The notes: a model not told the origin generated them from the letters alone. Shown: positions 18,001 to 27,221, counted from the first letter of the stretch. The stretch: DNA of 43,794 nucleotides from Cyclobacteriaceae bacterium (GCA_003565295.1 PXCO01000009.1:1-43794); one strand, 5' to 3'. Made by a program: numbers and translations.

Positions 18001-18561
18001 ATGTCCGATTATAAAGTAGCCACAAGGTATGCCAAATCACTCCTTGAACTCTCGATAGAAAAAGGAGTGCTTGAAAGGGTGCATTCAGATATGGAACGGC
18101 TATTGGAGGTCTGTAGGGTAAGTACTGAGTTTTCTGCGGTTCTGAAAAGCCCGGTGGTTTCCTCAGACAAGAAACTAAATATCCTGAAAGGCGTATTGGG
18201 TTCTAGCGCCTCAGAAGTTACCCAGACCTTTATCCAATTGCTTTCAAAGAAAGGGAGAGAGAGCGTGTTTCCAACCATTGCCAAAGAGTTTTTATCCCAA
18301 TATAATCTTTACCTTGGCATACAAGTAGCTGAACTTGTCACTACCTTCCCCATTGACGACCCGTTGAGAATGAGGTTTAAGGAAATCGTTACCGAAATTT
18401 CAGGCAAGGAAAAAGTAGATTTGACTGAAAAAATCAACGAAAACTTAATCGGAGGGTTTTTACTTAAAATAGATGACAGACAACTAGATGAGTCACTCAG
18501 TAGCAAACTGAGAAAACTCCGCTTGGAGTTTACAGAGAATTTATACGAGAAGAAATTTTAA
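18001..18561 (+). CDS. atpH: F0F1 ATP synthase subunit delta
   Basis: The delta subunit joins the top of F1 to the peripheral stalk. The 186-residue protein has the helical N-terminal domain ('ATRYAKSLLELSIEKG' at 7-22, 'FSAVLKSPVVSSDKKLNIL') and the C-terminal segment 'LIGGFLLKIDDRQLDESLSSKL', the latter a reliable delta/OSCP signature. It sits between atpF and atpA with gaps of 3 and 33 bases, the standard order. Confidence 0.94.
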   Translation: MSDYKVATRYAKSLLELSIEKGVLERVHSDMERLLEVCRVSTEFSAVLKSPVVSSDKKLNILKGVLGSSASEVTQTFIQLLSKKGRESVFPTIAKEFLSQYNLYLGIQVAELVTTFPIDDPLRMRFKEIVTEISGKEKVDLTEKINENLIGGFLLKIDDRQLDESLSSKLRKLRLEFTENLYEKKF

Positions 18562-18594
18562 TCAAAGCAGTAATCATACATAATACAATATACA

Positions 18595-20178
18595 ATGGCA
18601 GAAGTAAGACCTGATGAAGTTTCGGCCATCCTGAGAGAACAACTTTCCGGTGCCAGGACAGAAGCTGAACTGGAAGAAGTGGGCACGGTACTCCAAGTGG
18701 GGGACGGTGTTGCCCGTATCTATGGACTTTCAAAAGCACAGGCAGGTGAATTGCTTGCCTTTGAAAACGGTCTGAAGGCCATGGTGCTTAACCTAGAAGA
18801 AGATAACGTTGGGGCGGTGCTTTTTGGCGATTCTAAGACCGTCAAAGAAGGGGATACCGTAAAAAGAACCAAGCGCATCGCGTCCCTGAAAGTGGGTGAA
18901 GGTATGCTGGGCAGGGTAGTGGATACCCTAGGTAACCCTATCGATGGAAAAGGCCCCTTGGGTGGTGAACTTTATGAAATGCCATTGGAGAGAAAAGCCC
19001 CTGGGGTGATCTACCGACAGCCGGTAAACGAACCCTTACAAACAGGGATCAAATCCATAGATGCCATGATTCCTATCGGGAGAGGGCAACGTGAATTGAT
19101 CATTGGGGATAGGCAGACAGGTAAGACAGCTGTGGCCATAGATACCATTTTGAATCAAAAGGAATTTTATGATAAGGGTGAGCCCGTCTTTTGTATATAT
19201 GTGGCAGTAGGTCAAAAAGCTTCCACTGTGGCTAACGTAGTGGCTGCCTTGGAAAAGGGTGGAGCTTTGCCCTATACCGTAGTGGTATCTGCTGCTGCCT
19301 CTGATCCGGCTCCTATGCAATTCTTTGCGCCCTTTACTGGGGCTGCCATCGGTGAGTTTTTCCGAGACACCGGAAGACCTGCCCTGGTAGTTTATGATGA
19401 CCTTTCTAAACAAGCCGTGGCTTACCGAGAGGTTTCCTTATTGTTGAGAAGACCTCCGGGAAGAGAGGCATATCCAGGTGATGTATTTTATCTTCACTCC
19501 AGATTATTGGAGAGGGCGGCTAAAATCAACGCTTCGGATAAGATTGCCCAGCAGATGAACGACCTTCCTGAATCCATTAAGCCACTGGTAAAAGGTGGGG
19601 GGTCATTGACAGCACTTCCCATCATTGAAACACAAGCGGGTGACGTATCTGCCTATATTCCCACGAATGTGATCTCCATTACTGACGGTCAGATATTCTT
19701 GGAAACTAACCTTTTTAACTCTGGTATCCGTCCTGCCATCAACGTGGGTATTTCCGTATCTAGGGTGGGTGGTAACGCTCAGATTAAATCCATGAAAAAA
19801 GTGGCCGGTACCCTGAAGCTTGATCAGGCCCAATTCCGGGAATTGGAGGCTTTCTCCAAGTTTGGTTCCGATCTGGATCCCACTACCAAAAGAACCATTG
19901 AAAGAGGGAGAAGAAATCAGGAAATCCTTAAACAAAAGCAGTATTCACCAGTGCCTGTTGAACTTCAGGTGGCCATTATCTTTGTCTCGACCAAGGGTAT
20001 GCTGGACGCTATTCCTGTAGAGAATGTGAAGGCTTTTGAGGCGGACTTCTATAATTTGATCAAGGCTAATTATCCTGAAGCACTTGAGGCCATTAGAAAA
20101 GGTGACCTTGAAAAAACCGGGGAATTGCTTAAAAAGGCGGTAGCAGAACTTAGCCCTAAGTACAGTAAGGTATCCTAA
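18595..20178 (+). CDS. atpA: F0F1 ATP synthase subunit alpha
   Basis: The alpha subunit makes up half of the F1 hexamer and carries non-catalytic nucleotide sites. The 527-residue protein has the N-terminal barrel ('[11 protein letters not shown]' 35-45), the Walker A loop 'GDRQTGKTA' (171-179), '[11 protein letters not shown]' (Walker B region), '[20 protein letters not shown]' and '[13 protein letters not shown]'. No frameshift or missing motif is seen. The catalytic beta subunit (atpD) and epsilon (atpC) are not in this cluster and must be encoded elsewhere. Confidence 0.97.
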   Translation: MAEVRPDEVSAILREQLSGARTEAELEEVGTVLQVGDGVARIYGLSKAQAGELLAFENGLKAMVLNLEEDNVGAVLFGDSKTVKEGDTVKRTKRIASLKVGEGMLGRVVDTLGNPIDGKGPLGGELYEMPLERKAPGVIYRQPVNEPLQTGIKSIDAMIPIGRGQRELIIGDRQTGKTAVAIDTILNQKEFYDKGEPVFCIYVAVGQKASTVANVVAALEKGGALPYTVVVSAAASDPAPMQFFAPFTGAAIGEFFRDTGRPALVVYDDLSKQAVAYREVSLLLRRPPGREAYPGDVFYLHSRLLERAAKINASDKIAQQMNDLPESIKPLVKGGGSLTALPIIETQAGDVSAYIPTNVISITDGQIFLETNLFNSGIRPAINVGISVSRVGGNAQIKSMKKVAGTLKLDQAQFRELEAFSKFGSDLDPTTKRTIERGRRNQEILKQKQYSPVPVELQVAIIFVSTKGMLDAIPVENVKAFEADFYNLIKANYPEALEAIRKGDLEKTGELLKKAVAELSPKYSKVS

Positions 20179-20197
20179 TTAGAATCAAAACGTCCAT

Positions 20198-20203
20198 AGG
20201 AGG
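20198..20203 (+). promoter_or_regulatory. Shine-Dalgarno-like AGGAGG before atpG
   Basis: AGGAGG stands 14 bases upstream of the atpG ATG. Such purine-rich sites are uncommon before genes in this window, where starts are usually preceded by A/T-rich sequence. The spacing is longer than optimal, so its effect is uncertain. Confidence 0.4.
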
Positions 20204-20217
20204 CAAACACATAAATT

Positions 20218-21093
20218 ATGGCTAACCTTAAGGAAGTAAAAGAAAGAATCAATTCGGTCAGTTCCACGCAGCAGATCACCAAAGCCATGAAGATGGTAGC
20301 TGCTGCAAAACTGCGAAGGGCACAGGACAAAATCATTCAAATGCGTCCCTATTCCCAAAAACTTTCTTCAATTCTCAATAACATCTCTTCGGGTTCCGAG
20401 GGAGCCACCGACATCGTGTACGCACAAGAACGTGTAGTAGAAAATGTCCTGTTTATTCCTGTAACCTCCGACAAGGGTTTGTGTGGTGCTTTTAACTCCA
20501 ATATTCTTAAGGGGACTAATTACCTGATTGAAAACCGGTACCAGGATAAATTGATCACTGTAATGCCCATAGGCAAAAAAGCCGCTGATTTCTTTAAGAA
20601 AAAAGAGCATCCTGTTATCTCGGATTTTTCTCAGTTATTTTCCGACGTTTCTTTCGAAAATGTAAGGAAAGCTGCAGAATATGTGATGGATGCCTATGAA
20701 AATAAACAATTTGATAAAGTCATCATTGTGTATAATGAGTTTAAGAATGTGGCTACTCAGGTTGTGAAAACGGAGCAATTTCTTCCGATAGAAAAATTGC
20801 AGGATGATGGTCAGCAAAGTCAGGCACAAACGGATTATATCGTAGAACCCTCACGGGAATACCTGATAGAGGAACTTGTTCCCAATTCTTTGAAGATCCA
20901 GTTCTTCAAGGCAATCTTGGACAGTAATGCATCAGAACATGGAGCCAGAATGACAGCCATGGACAAGGCAACTGAGAATGCCAATGATTTACTGAAAGAG
21001 CTAAAATTGGTGTATAACAGGACCAGACAGGCAGCTATTACCAATGAAATCCTCGAGATAGTGGCCGGAGCCAATGCCCTTGAGGGGAATTGA
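20218..21093 (+). CDS. atpG: F0F1 ATP synthase subunit gamma
   Basis: Gamma is the central shaft that couples c-ring rotation to catalysis. The 291-residue protein has the paired terminal helices of the family: 'RINSVSSTQQITKAMKMVAA' at 11-30 and 'TRQAAITNEILEIVAGANAL' at the C-terminus. The conserved 'SDKGLCGAFNSN' is in the middle. It closes the operon and a strong hairpin follows 30 bases after the stop. No atpD/atpC follow. Confidence 0.96.
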   Translation: MANLKEVKERINSVSSTQQITKAMKMVAAAKLRRAQDKIIQMRPYSQKLSSILNNISSGSEGATDIVYAQERVVENVLFIPVTSDKGLCGAFNSNILKGTNYLIENRYQDKLITVMPIGKKAADFFKKKEHPVISDFSQLFSDVSFENVRKAAEYVMDAYENKQFDKVIIVYNEFKNVATQVVKTEQFLPIEKLQDDGQQSQAQTDYIVEPSREYLIEELVPNSLKIQFFKAILDSNASEHGARMTAMDKATENANDLLKELKLVYNRTRQAAITNEILEIVAGANALEGN

Positions 21094-21123
21094 TGGCTGG
21101 CTAGCTTATACCATAAAACTGAA

Positions 21124-21152
21124 AGCCCGGTAGCGTTGAACGCTACCGGGCT
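21124..21152. terminator. bidirectional terminator between atpG and the LD-carboxypeptidase gene
   Basis: A perfect 12-bp GC-rich stem (21124-21135 with 21141-21152) has a TTGAA loop. It is followed by AATTTTTA on the plus strand and, read on the minus strand, by a TTCAGTTTTA tail. It lies between converging genes and can end both transcripts. Confidence 0.88.
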
Positions 21153-21157
21153 AATTT

Positions 21158-22195
21158 TTAAAACACCTTTGAAGTCATCCAAAACTTCCCGTTTTCCGCA
21201 TCCATGGCCACTTTTCCACCCACAGGAAGGACAAACTGTTTTGGCTCATGGCCAATCATTGCCCCACGGTAAGCTGGGATTTTTAGAGGGAGGATGAAAT
21301 CTTCGAATATCTGATCCAAATTCAGGTTACCATAGCCCGATGAAGGGCTACAATCCGTACAGTAGCCAAAAATAAACCCTTTGATTTTATCCAGCGCCCC
21401 CATTAATTGCAATGTGCTCATCATGCGGTCTATGCGATAGGGCTCTTCTCCGATATCCTCTAAAAATAAAATTTTATTTTCAAAATCAGGCAGATAGGGG
21501 GAGCCCGCCAAAGCACTCAGTACGGTGAGGTTTCCCCCAATTAGCGTACCCTCAGCTTTACCGGGATAGATAGTCTGGGTTCTATGTTTCTTGATGACCA
21601 GATCATCGGACACTTCCAATTCATTTTCAAAAACCACTAAGTTCTGTTCTAAGAATACCTGTTCGAATTGGGTTACATTAAATTTGTTCCATGATCCTGT
21701 CCCATTAGGGCCATGAAAGGTAATCAAACCGGTTTGGGCATAAATGGCCATGTGCAAGGCTGTGATATCACTATATCCCAATAAGGGTTTGGGATTATTT
21801 CGGATGGCCTCGTAGTCCAGCATGGGGAGTATCCTAGCAGCTCCACTACCTCCTCTGATACATATTACCGCTTTGATGTCCGGGTTGCTGAACATCTCGT
21901 TAACATCTGAGGCCCTTTCCTGGTCGCTACCTGCCAAGTGCCCCCTTCTATTAAAGAGGTTTTTACCCTGCAACACCTTAAATCCTAGGGCTTCCAGAGC
22001 CTCCACTGCAAAGGTGATTTGAATTTTTTCGCTTGTGGCTGCTGAGGGGCTCACTAAGCCTACCCAATCCCCTTTTTTCAGGGGTTTTGGGAATAGGCTT
22101 TCCTTGGTCACTGGCAGAATAGATTTGGCTAAACCAATGGTAGGTACCATGGCCAATCCCATCCCCAGTTGCTTAATAAAATTTCTCTTATTCAT
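21158..22195 (-). CDS. LD-carboxypeptidase (peptidase S66 family)
   Basis: S66 enzymes remove the terminal D-Ala from tetrapeptides during peptidoglycan recycling. The 345-residue protein has an N-terminal signal-like segment with a paired-basic start ('NKRNFIKQLGMGLAMV', 2-17), so it may be exported, unlike the cytosolic LdcA of Escherichia coli. The catalytic triad is visible: Ser142 in 'GYSDITALH', Glu246 in 'LFLEDIGEEPYRIDRM' and His316 in 'IGHEPKQ'. The oxyanion-side motif is 'IRGGSGAARILP', with Ser where many homologues have Tyr. It is the last of a four-gene minus-strand run with a DD-carboxypeptidase just upstream. Confidence 0.88.
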   Translation of the reverse strand: MNKRNFIKQLGMGLAMVPTIGLAKSILPVTKESLFPKPLKKGDWVGLVSPSAATSEKIQITFAVEALEALGFKVLQGKNLFNRRGHLAGSDQERASDVNEMFSNPDIKAVICIRGGSGAARILPMLDYEAIRNNPKPLLGYSDITALHMAIYAQTGLITFHGPNGTGSWNKFNVTQFEQVFLEQNLVVFENELEVSDDLVIKKHRTQTIYPGKAEGTLIGGNLTVLSALAGSPYLPDFENKILFLEDIGEEPYRIDRMMSTLQLMGALDKIKGFIFGYCTDCSPSSGYGNLNLDQIFEDFILPLKIPAYRGAMIGHEPKQFVLPVGGKVAMDAENGKFWMTSKVF

Positions 22196-22222
22196 GTAGG
22201 TGGTTATAAAATGAAACCCAAA

Positions 22223-23515
22223 TTAAAAATTATCCCTTACATAAAGGAGAACCTTTTCCATTTCCCTTCTCACCGCAGAGGCACGGTACGGATAGTTGTT
22301 ATTCATAAAGGCAAAAGCATATATTTTTTTCTTATTGGTGCGGATAAAACCAACCAAACAATGGTTATTGCTAATGGTGCCTGTTTTGGCAAAGATATAG
22401 GGAGTAGGTGCATAATAATTGTTTTTAAGGGTTCCTGTCCTACCACCTGTGGGAAGAACCTGAAACAGTTCCTCATCTGGCAGTATCCTGTATATTTTTT
22501 CCAAAAGGGCGATAAATGACCTGGGCGTGAACAAATTATGGCGGGAAAGACCTGAGCCATCCACCCACAAAGGCTCGTCGGGAAGGTCAAAAAGGTATGT
22601 TTTTTTGATGTAGGAAATGGTTTTTTCTGTATTAAGCTCTTTGAAGACCTCATCAGAAATCATCAATAAAAGCTGTTCTGCGATGAAATTGTCACTCTCC
22701 AGTAGAAGTTCTTTATATAGGGATTTTGTGGGGATGCCTTTAAGCACCATATGATCGGCAGGCAAGGGTTTCTTAGACGCAAATACCTCTTTTTCCCAGT
22801 CCATGGCGGCAAGCGTGACAAAGGTCTTTTGGGAGGTGATAAAGGGAATTCTTGCCCTCATTCCATTATACGTTCTAGGGTTATAGAAGAAATCATTGGA
22901 ATGCCACTCCCGGGTTACGTTTCTAACGTTTTTGTCCTCCTGATAGACAGAAAAAACACTTGGGCTTAGGTGGGGCTTATTGTTGATATTAATTGCCGTG
23001 ACTAAATTGCCATGGATGGGGAAGGGTGATTTTTCTGCTGAATAATAATTATTATAGTCATCCCACTGCCATCCAAATCCGAATCCCTCGTCCTTCCAGT
23101 TGCTGTCAGAAAAGTAAATGGTAGCGTAAGGTTTTAAAAATTCCTTTAACTTGGGTTGGGGCAGTCCCGGGTACCTCCATGAGGGGTCCCCAGTTCCCCA
23201 GATGGTAACTTCATCACCTTTGTTGACAAATCGTAATAGGTTGGTGCTATCACCTAAAACCAACAGGGAAGAGAAAAATGTAAAGAGTTTGGTGGTAGAG
23301 GCAGGTATAAAATAAATATGGCTATTCTTGTCATATTGTACACGCTGGCTGTCTAAATCGTAGAGCATAAAACCGGTCTGATGATTATCGAAAAATGAAC
23401 CTTCTCCCAGGAGTTCATCCAGCCCCACATACAGCCTTCTGGCATCTTGAGCCTTGATTTCGACCAAAAATAACACCAATAGGCTGCTCAAAAAGCAAGC
23501 GAATTTTATTTTCAT
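22223..23515 (-). CDS. dacB: D-alanyl-D-alanine carboxypeptidase/endopeptidase (PBP4, peptidase S13)
   Basis: The enzyme trims or cuts peptidoglycan peptides in the periplasm. The 430-residue protein has a signal peptide (5-22, ending near 'EIKAQ'). The three penicillin-binding motifs are present: Ser73-Thr-Thr-Lys76, Ser274-Asp-Asn276 and Lys377-Thr-Gly379. 'WVDGSGLSRHN' before the third motif is typical of S13. It is somewhat short for the family. The genes on either side are an S66 carboxypeptidase and a DUF423 protein, so at least two wall-trimming enzymes are cotranscribed. Confidence 0.88.
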   Translation of the reverse strand: MKIKFACFLSSLLVLFLVEIKAQDARRLYVGLDELLGEGSFFDNHQTGFMLYDLDSQRVQYDKNSHIYFIPASTTKLFTFFSSLLVLGDSTNLLRFVNKGDEVTIWGTGDPSWRYPGLPQPKLKEFLKPYATIYFSDSNWKDEGFGFGWQWDDYNNYYSAEKSPFPIHGNLVTAININNKPHLSPSVFSVYQEDKNVRNVTREWHSNDFFYNPRTYNGMRARIPFITSQKTFVTLAAMDWEKEVFASKKPLPADHMVLKGIPTKSLYKELLLESDNFIAEQLLLMISDEVFKELNTEKTISYIKKTYLFDLPDEPLWVDGSGLSRHNLFTPRSFIALLEKIYRILPDEELFQVLPTGGRTGTLKNNYYAPTPYIFAKTGTISNNHCLVGFIRTNKKKIYAFAFMNNNYPYRASAVRREMEKVLLYVRDNF

Positions 23516-23526
23516 AGCGTATGACC

Positions 23527-23937
23527 TTAAACCGTAGTGTTCCCCTTTTTAATTTGTTGAGCCCCTACAAAAAGCCCCACCCAGCCTAAAATAAAAGCTA
23601 CCCCACCAAATGGTGTGATGGCTCCTAGCCAGGTGATGCCCGTCAGGGATAAAACGTAAAGGGAACCCGAAAAGATTACTATTCCGATTACAAAAAGCAA
23701 GGCACTTATGCTGAAAGCTTTTACACTCGTATAAATGGACATTATCCCGCCCAAAAGGAGTAGGGCCAGGCTGTGGTAGAAGTGGTAACTTACCGCTGTC
23801 TCAAAGGTTTCTGTTCTTCCCATTTCATTTAGCCGCTCTGCAAGCCCATGAGCGCCGAATGCGCCTAATCCCACAGCTAACGCCCCAAAGACAGCGGCCC
23901 ATTGAAGTATGGTGGCTGAGTGATAGTACTTATTCAT
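23527..23937 (-). CDS. DUF423 family small membrane protein
   Basis: This 136-residue protein has four membrane helices (about 8-30, 45-62, 68-90 and 95-125 by eye). It carries the family signature 'GALAVGLGAFGAHGL' near the N-terminus and 'LSLTGITWLGAITPFGGVAF' near the end. DUF423 (YgdD-like) proteins are widespread and of unknown function. The ATG at 23937 overlaps the yggS stop by 8 bases, while one at 23952 would overlap by 23. The overlap and the 11-base gap to dacB indicate one operon. Confidence 0.87.
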   Translation of the reverse strand: MNKYYHSATILQWAAVFGALAVGLGAFGAHGLAERLNEMGRTETFETAVSYHFYHSLALLLLGGIMSIYTSVKAFSISALLFVIGIVIFSGSLYVLSLTGITWLGAITPFGGVAFILGWVGLFVGAQQIKKGNTTV

Positions 23938-24604
23938 AATTTCTTTCTCCAAAAATTGCGCTCCCGATACGAACCATGCTGCTGCCTTCTTCTATGGCTA
24001 TTTCATAATCTCCACTCATGCCCATGCTCAATTCCGCTAAGTTTACGTTTGGTGGTAGAGAATCCGGATCAAATGAATCCCTCAACTTCCGCAATTGGGC
24101 AAATTCCTTTCTGATTTGCTCCTTTTCGTCCGTAAAGGTGGCCATGCCCATTAACCCTTTTATTTCCACGTGGGACATTGACCGAATTTCCTCTCCCAGA
24201 AGGAGGGCTTTCAGTTCCTCACCGTCTAAGCCAAATTTGCTTTCCTCCTCAGCGATGTGTATCTGCAAGAGGCATGGGACTTTCCTATCTATTTTTTTTC
24301 CCTCCTTATTGATTTGCTTCAATAACCTTAACGAATCTACCCCGTGAATGAGGTGCACAAAGGGTGCAATATATTTCACCTTATTTCTTTGCAAGTGGCC
24401 GATCATGTGCCATCGAATGTCTTTAGGGAGATTTGGGGCTTTGTCGGTAAGCTCCTGCACTTTATTTTCACCGAAATCCCTAATTCCAGCCTCATAAGCT
24501 GCTTGTATGTCTGAGAGTGGTTTGGTTTTGCTCACCGCAATGAGCTGGCAATTGGGGTTGGCAAGTGAAGATTTTATCCTGTTAAGGTTTGCTTTAATAT
24601 CCAT
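23930..24604 (-). CDS. YggS/PLPBP family pyridoxal-phosphate homeostasis protein
   Basis: These cytosolic proteins bind pyridoxal 5'-phosphate and balance vitamin B6 and amino-acid pools. The 224-residue protein is slightly short but complete. Landmarks are the cofactor Lys26 in 'LIAVSKTKP', 'FGENKVQEL', 'WHMIGHLQRNK', 'HGVDSLRL', 'LMGMATF', 'LSMGMSGDYEIAIEEGSSMV' (20 residues) and 'VRIGSAIFGER'. It is the first gene of the yggS-DUF423-dacB-ldcA run and diverges from the GH3 gene across 66 bases. Confidence 0.93.
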   Translation of the reverse strand: MDIKANLNRIKSSLANPNCQLIAVSKTKPLSDIQAAYEAGIRDFGENKVQELTDKAPNLPKDIRWHMIGHLQRNKVKYIAPFVHLIHGVDSLRLLKQINKEGKKIDRKVPCLLQIHIAEEESKFGLDGEELKALLLGEEIRSMSHVEIKGLMGMATFTDEKEQIRKEFAQLRKLRDSFDPDSLPPNVNLAELSMGMSGDYEIAIEEGSSMVRIGSAIFGERNYE

Positions 24605-24663
24605 TCTTTTAATTTTACCTAATGGAAGCGGATTAAACCCGGTTTTGTTTTTTTCTTATTAGA

Positions 24664-24671
24664 CAAATATA
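24664..24671 (-). promoter_or_regulatory. possible -7 box for the yggS operon
   Basis: On the minus strand this reads TATATTTG, an exact match to TAnnTTTG, 60 bases before the yggS ATG. It overlaps the first base of the GH3 start codon. No TTG is found at the -33 distance, so support is weak. Confidence 0.25.
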
Positions 24672-26221
24672 TGGCTATAATAGGTACATTGCTAAAAAAA
24701 GGCATCCGATTAAGGGAGTCTTTGGAACAAGAATACAGTGCTCCTGAGGAGCTTCAAAAAACCTTGCTGAAAAAATTATTGATTGCTGCCGCCAAGACGG
24801 AAATGGGCAAGAGATATGAATTCAAGAAAATTTTGGAGGCCTTTAAAGAAGATGGTTTGGTCTATTATGAAGCCTTTTCAGAAAAGGTGCCGATTTATGA
24901 TTACGAGAAGATTTATAATGAGTGGTGGTATCGTCTAAAAGCCGGAGAAAAGAACATTACCTGGCCGGGAAACATCCGTTATTTTGCGTTGACCTCCGGC
25001 ACCTCCGGTGGCCCGTCCAAATATATCCCCATCACCAATGAGATGGTAAAGGCCATAAGGAAAACGGGTGTAAGGCAAATGCTCAGTTTATCGAAATATG
25101 ATCTCCCGGCAAAACTTTTTAATACAGGGATTTTAATGCTTGGGGGCAGTACGGATCTGGATTTCAACGGAACTTACTTCTCAGGGGACTTGAGTGGGAT
25201 CACCGCAGGCCGGCTTCCAGTTTGGTTTCAGCGATTTTATAAACCCGGCAAAGTAATATCCAAAAATAAGAATTGGGGAGAAAAGTTGGAGCAAATCGTG
25301 GACAATGCCCCTAATTGGGATATAGGAATCATAGTTGGGGTGCCCGCCTGGCTACAAATCCTTATGGAAAAAATCATAAACAGGTACGGTCTCGAAAACA
25401 TCCATGAAATTTGGCCAAACCTTAGCATTTTTGTGCACGGCGGTGTGTATTTCGAACCTTACAAAAAGGGCTTTGAAAAGCTGCTGGAAAGACCCTTAAC
25501 GTATATTGAAACGTATTTGGCTAGTGAGGGATTCTTGGCTTTTCAGGCGTACCCCAACCGGAAATCCATGCGCTTGGTGCTAAACAACGGTATTTTCTAT
25601 GAATTTGTCCCTTTCAATGGTGCGAATTTTGATGAAAACGGGGAGATCAGGCCGGGAAGTCAGGTATTGCCTATCGAAAAAGTAGAAGAAAATGTGGATT
25701 ATGCGTTGCTCATCACCACCTGTGCGGGCGCATGGAGATACATGATCGGGGACACCATCCGTTTTGTGTCCAAAGATGAAAGTGAAATTGTCATTTCCGG
25801 TAGAACAAAGCATTTTTTGAGCCTCTGTGGGGAACATCTTTCGGTGGACAATATGAACAAGGCCATACAAATGCTGGAAGAAAACCATAATGTGAGTATT
25901 CGCGAATTCACGGTGATGGGTGTACCGCACGGTTCCCTATTTGGTCACCATTGGTTTGTGGGGGTAGAAGAGGATGTTGACCGGCAAAGCCTTCAGCAGG
26001 ATTTGGATGAATACCTCAAATCATTAAACGACGATTACGCCGTGGAAAGAAAACATGCACTTAAGGAGATGGTACTTGTAACCCTGCCTGTGCATACATT
26101 TTATGAATGGATGCGTGAAGAAGGAAAAGAAGGAGGGCAAAATAAATTCCCAAGGGTCCTGAAGGGTGGGAAGGCCACCTCCTGGGTGAAATTTTTAAGA
26201 GAAAAGAAACTACTGGAATGA
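24671..26221 (+). CDS. GH3 family acyl-acid-amido synthetase-like protein
   Basis: GH3 enzymes adenylate a carboxylic acid and transfer it to an amino acid; plant members conjugate auxin or jasmonate. The bacterial substrate is unknown. The 516-residue protein keeps the three ATP/AMP-binding motifs: 'TSGTSGG' (108-114), 'YLASEG' (282-287) and 'YMIGD' (357-361). 'ISGRTKHFLSLCGEHLS' (375-391) follows at the domain junction. Nothing suggests inactivation. The stop codon overlaps the LysE-family start by the four bases ATGA, so the two proteins are translationally coupled. This raises the possibility that the exporter handles the amino acid or the conjugate. Confidence 0.88.
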   Translation: MAIIGTLLKKGIRLRESLEQEYSAPEELQKTLLKKLLIAAAKTEMGKRYEFKKILEAFKEDGLVYYEAFSEKVPIYDYEKIYNEWWYRLKAGEKNITWPGNIRYFALTSGTSGGPSKYIPITNEMVKAIRKTGVRQMLSLSKYDLPAKLFNTGILMLGGSTDLDFNGTYFSGDLSGITAGRLPVWFQRFYKPGKVISKNKNWGEKLEQIVDNAPNWDIGIIVGVPAWLQILMEKIINRYGLENIHEIWPNLSIFVHGGVYFEPYKKGFEKLLERPLTYIETYLASEGFLAFQAYPNRKSMRLVLNNGIFYEFVPFNGANFDENGEIRPGSQVLPIEKVEENVDYALLITTCAGAWRYMIGDTIRFVSKDESEIVISGRTKHFLSLCGEHLSVDNMNKAIQMLEENHNVSIREFTVMGVPHGSLFGHHWFVGVEEDVDRQSLQQDLDEYLKSLNDDYAVERKHALKEMVLVTLPVHTFYEWMREEGKEGGQNKFPRVLKGGKATSWVKFLREKKLLE

Positions 26222-26847
26222 TTTGGCCACTGCTCGAAGGTATGGCCATGGGTTTGCTATTGTCTCTGATTATAGGCCCAGTTTTCTTTGCCCTGGTGCA
26301 AAATAGCCTGGAGCATGGATTCCGTCATTCGGTATTTATGGCTTTGGGAATTCTGTTGAGTGATGCACTTTATGTGGTGATTACCCATTTCGGTGTAAAC
26401 TGGCTATCGACAAGTTTGTATTTTGAATCCATTTTGGGAATCGTTGGAGGAATCGTTTTAATTGGCTTTGCGGCGGCATCTTTCTTGGGCAAGAACGTGG
26501 TGAGACCCAATACTGGTGGTATGGTCATTAAAAGGGCAAAACGGAGAAAGGGGTTTTTCAAGGGCTTGGGGCTGAATGGCATCAATCCTTTTGTGTTGTT
26601 GTTTTGGGTGTCGGTGGCTGGGATTGTAAACCTTAAAGAAAGCTACAATGCTTGGGATAAGGCGACCTATTATGTTGCTTTGTTATTAACGGTGTTTTTG
26701 ATTGACTTGATCAAGGCCTATGTGGCGCAGGCGCTGAGTAAATATGTCACCCCATCCCTAATGAAAAAAATGAACAGCTTTGTGGCCTTGATTTTGTTGA
26801 TTTTTGGGATCAGGTTACTTTTTTTCGGGCTTTCACAGTTGCCATAG
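26218..26847 (+). CDS. LysE family amino-acid exporter-like membrane protein
   Basis: This 209-residue inner-membrane protein has about six helices. The N-terminal signature is 'GMAMGLLLSLIIGPVFFALV', followed by 'GFRHSVFMALGILLSDALY', typical of LysE/RhtB transporters. A basic loop 'KRAKRRKGFFKGLGLNGINP' separates the halves; 'NGINPFVLLFWV' is conserved. The family exports amino acids or related small molecules. Substrate prediction from sequence is not possible. It is coupled to the GH3 gene by a 4-base overlap and no terminator is evident after it. Confidence 0.85.
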   Translation: MIWPLLEGMAMGLLLSLIIGPVFFALVQNSLEHGFRHSVFMALGILLSDALYVVITHFGVNWLSTSLYFESILGIVGGIVLIGFAAASFLGKNVVRPNTGGMVIKRAKRRKGFFKGLGLNGINPFVLLFWVSVAGIVNLKESYNAWDKATYYVALLLTVFLIDLIKAYVAQALSKYVTPSLMKKMNSFVALILLIFGIRLLFFGLSQLP

Positions 26848-26966
26848 CGCTTGTCTGCTAATAGCCGGTCAATTACGAATGTTGGGAGCTTGGCGTTCAG
26901 CATTTTGTCTTGGTTTTATCCGATTGTATGGGCAGTCCACGATGGAAGATGTCCTGGTTGCTCTGA

Positions 26967-27215
26967 TCCTTCATTGCCAAAAAGGGTGATGTAGTGAAAC
27001 CGAACGGAGGCATGGACCTTATTTTTACCAATGATGAAGGGACGGGAGCTGGAGGCACCCTCAATGAAGTACCTGTAACAGCTCCAAGGACTGAAAACAA
27101 TGGAGGTTTTGGAAGCCGGAAATACAATCGCGTTATAACTTTACATATGCCATAGGGGCTGTGGCAGAGGTCAGCTTTGAAAAAGAGTTAAGGTCAAATT
27201 ATTTTGTAACATCAA
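26967..27215 (+). pseudogene. probable relict of an unidentified gene in the gene-poor gap 26848-27278
   Basis: The 431-base gap between the LysE gene and the next gene contains two protein-like pieces in different frames. One frame, open 26967-27155, reads 'MDLIFTNDEGTGAGGTLNE' from 27012 and on to 'TENNGGFGSRKYNR'. Another, open from 27095, reads 'RYNFTYAIGAVAEVSFEKEL' around 27126-27185. Both have coding-like composition and a single frameshift would join them, so a decayed 3' end of a gene is likely. I do not recognise the family. The stretch 26848-26966 shows nothing convincing. A short functional peptide from 27012 (47 codons) is the alternative. Confidence 0.3.
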
Positions 27216-27221
27216 CAAAAA

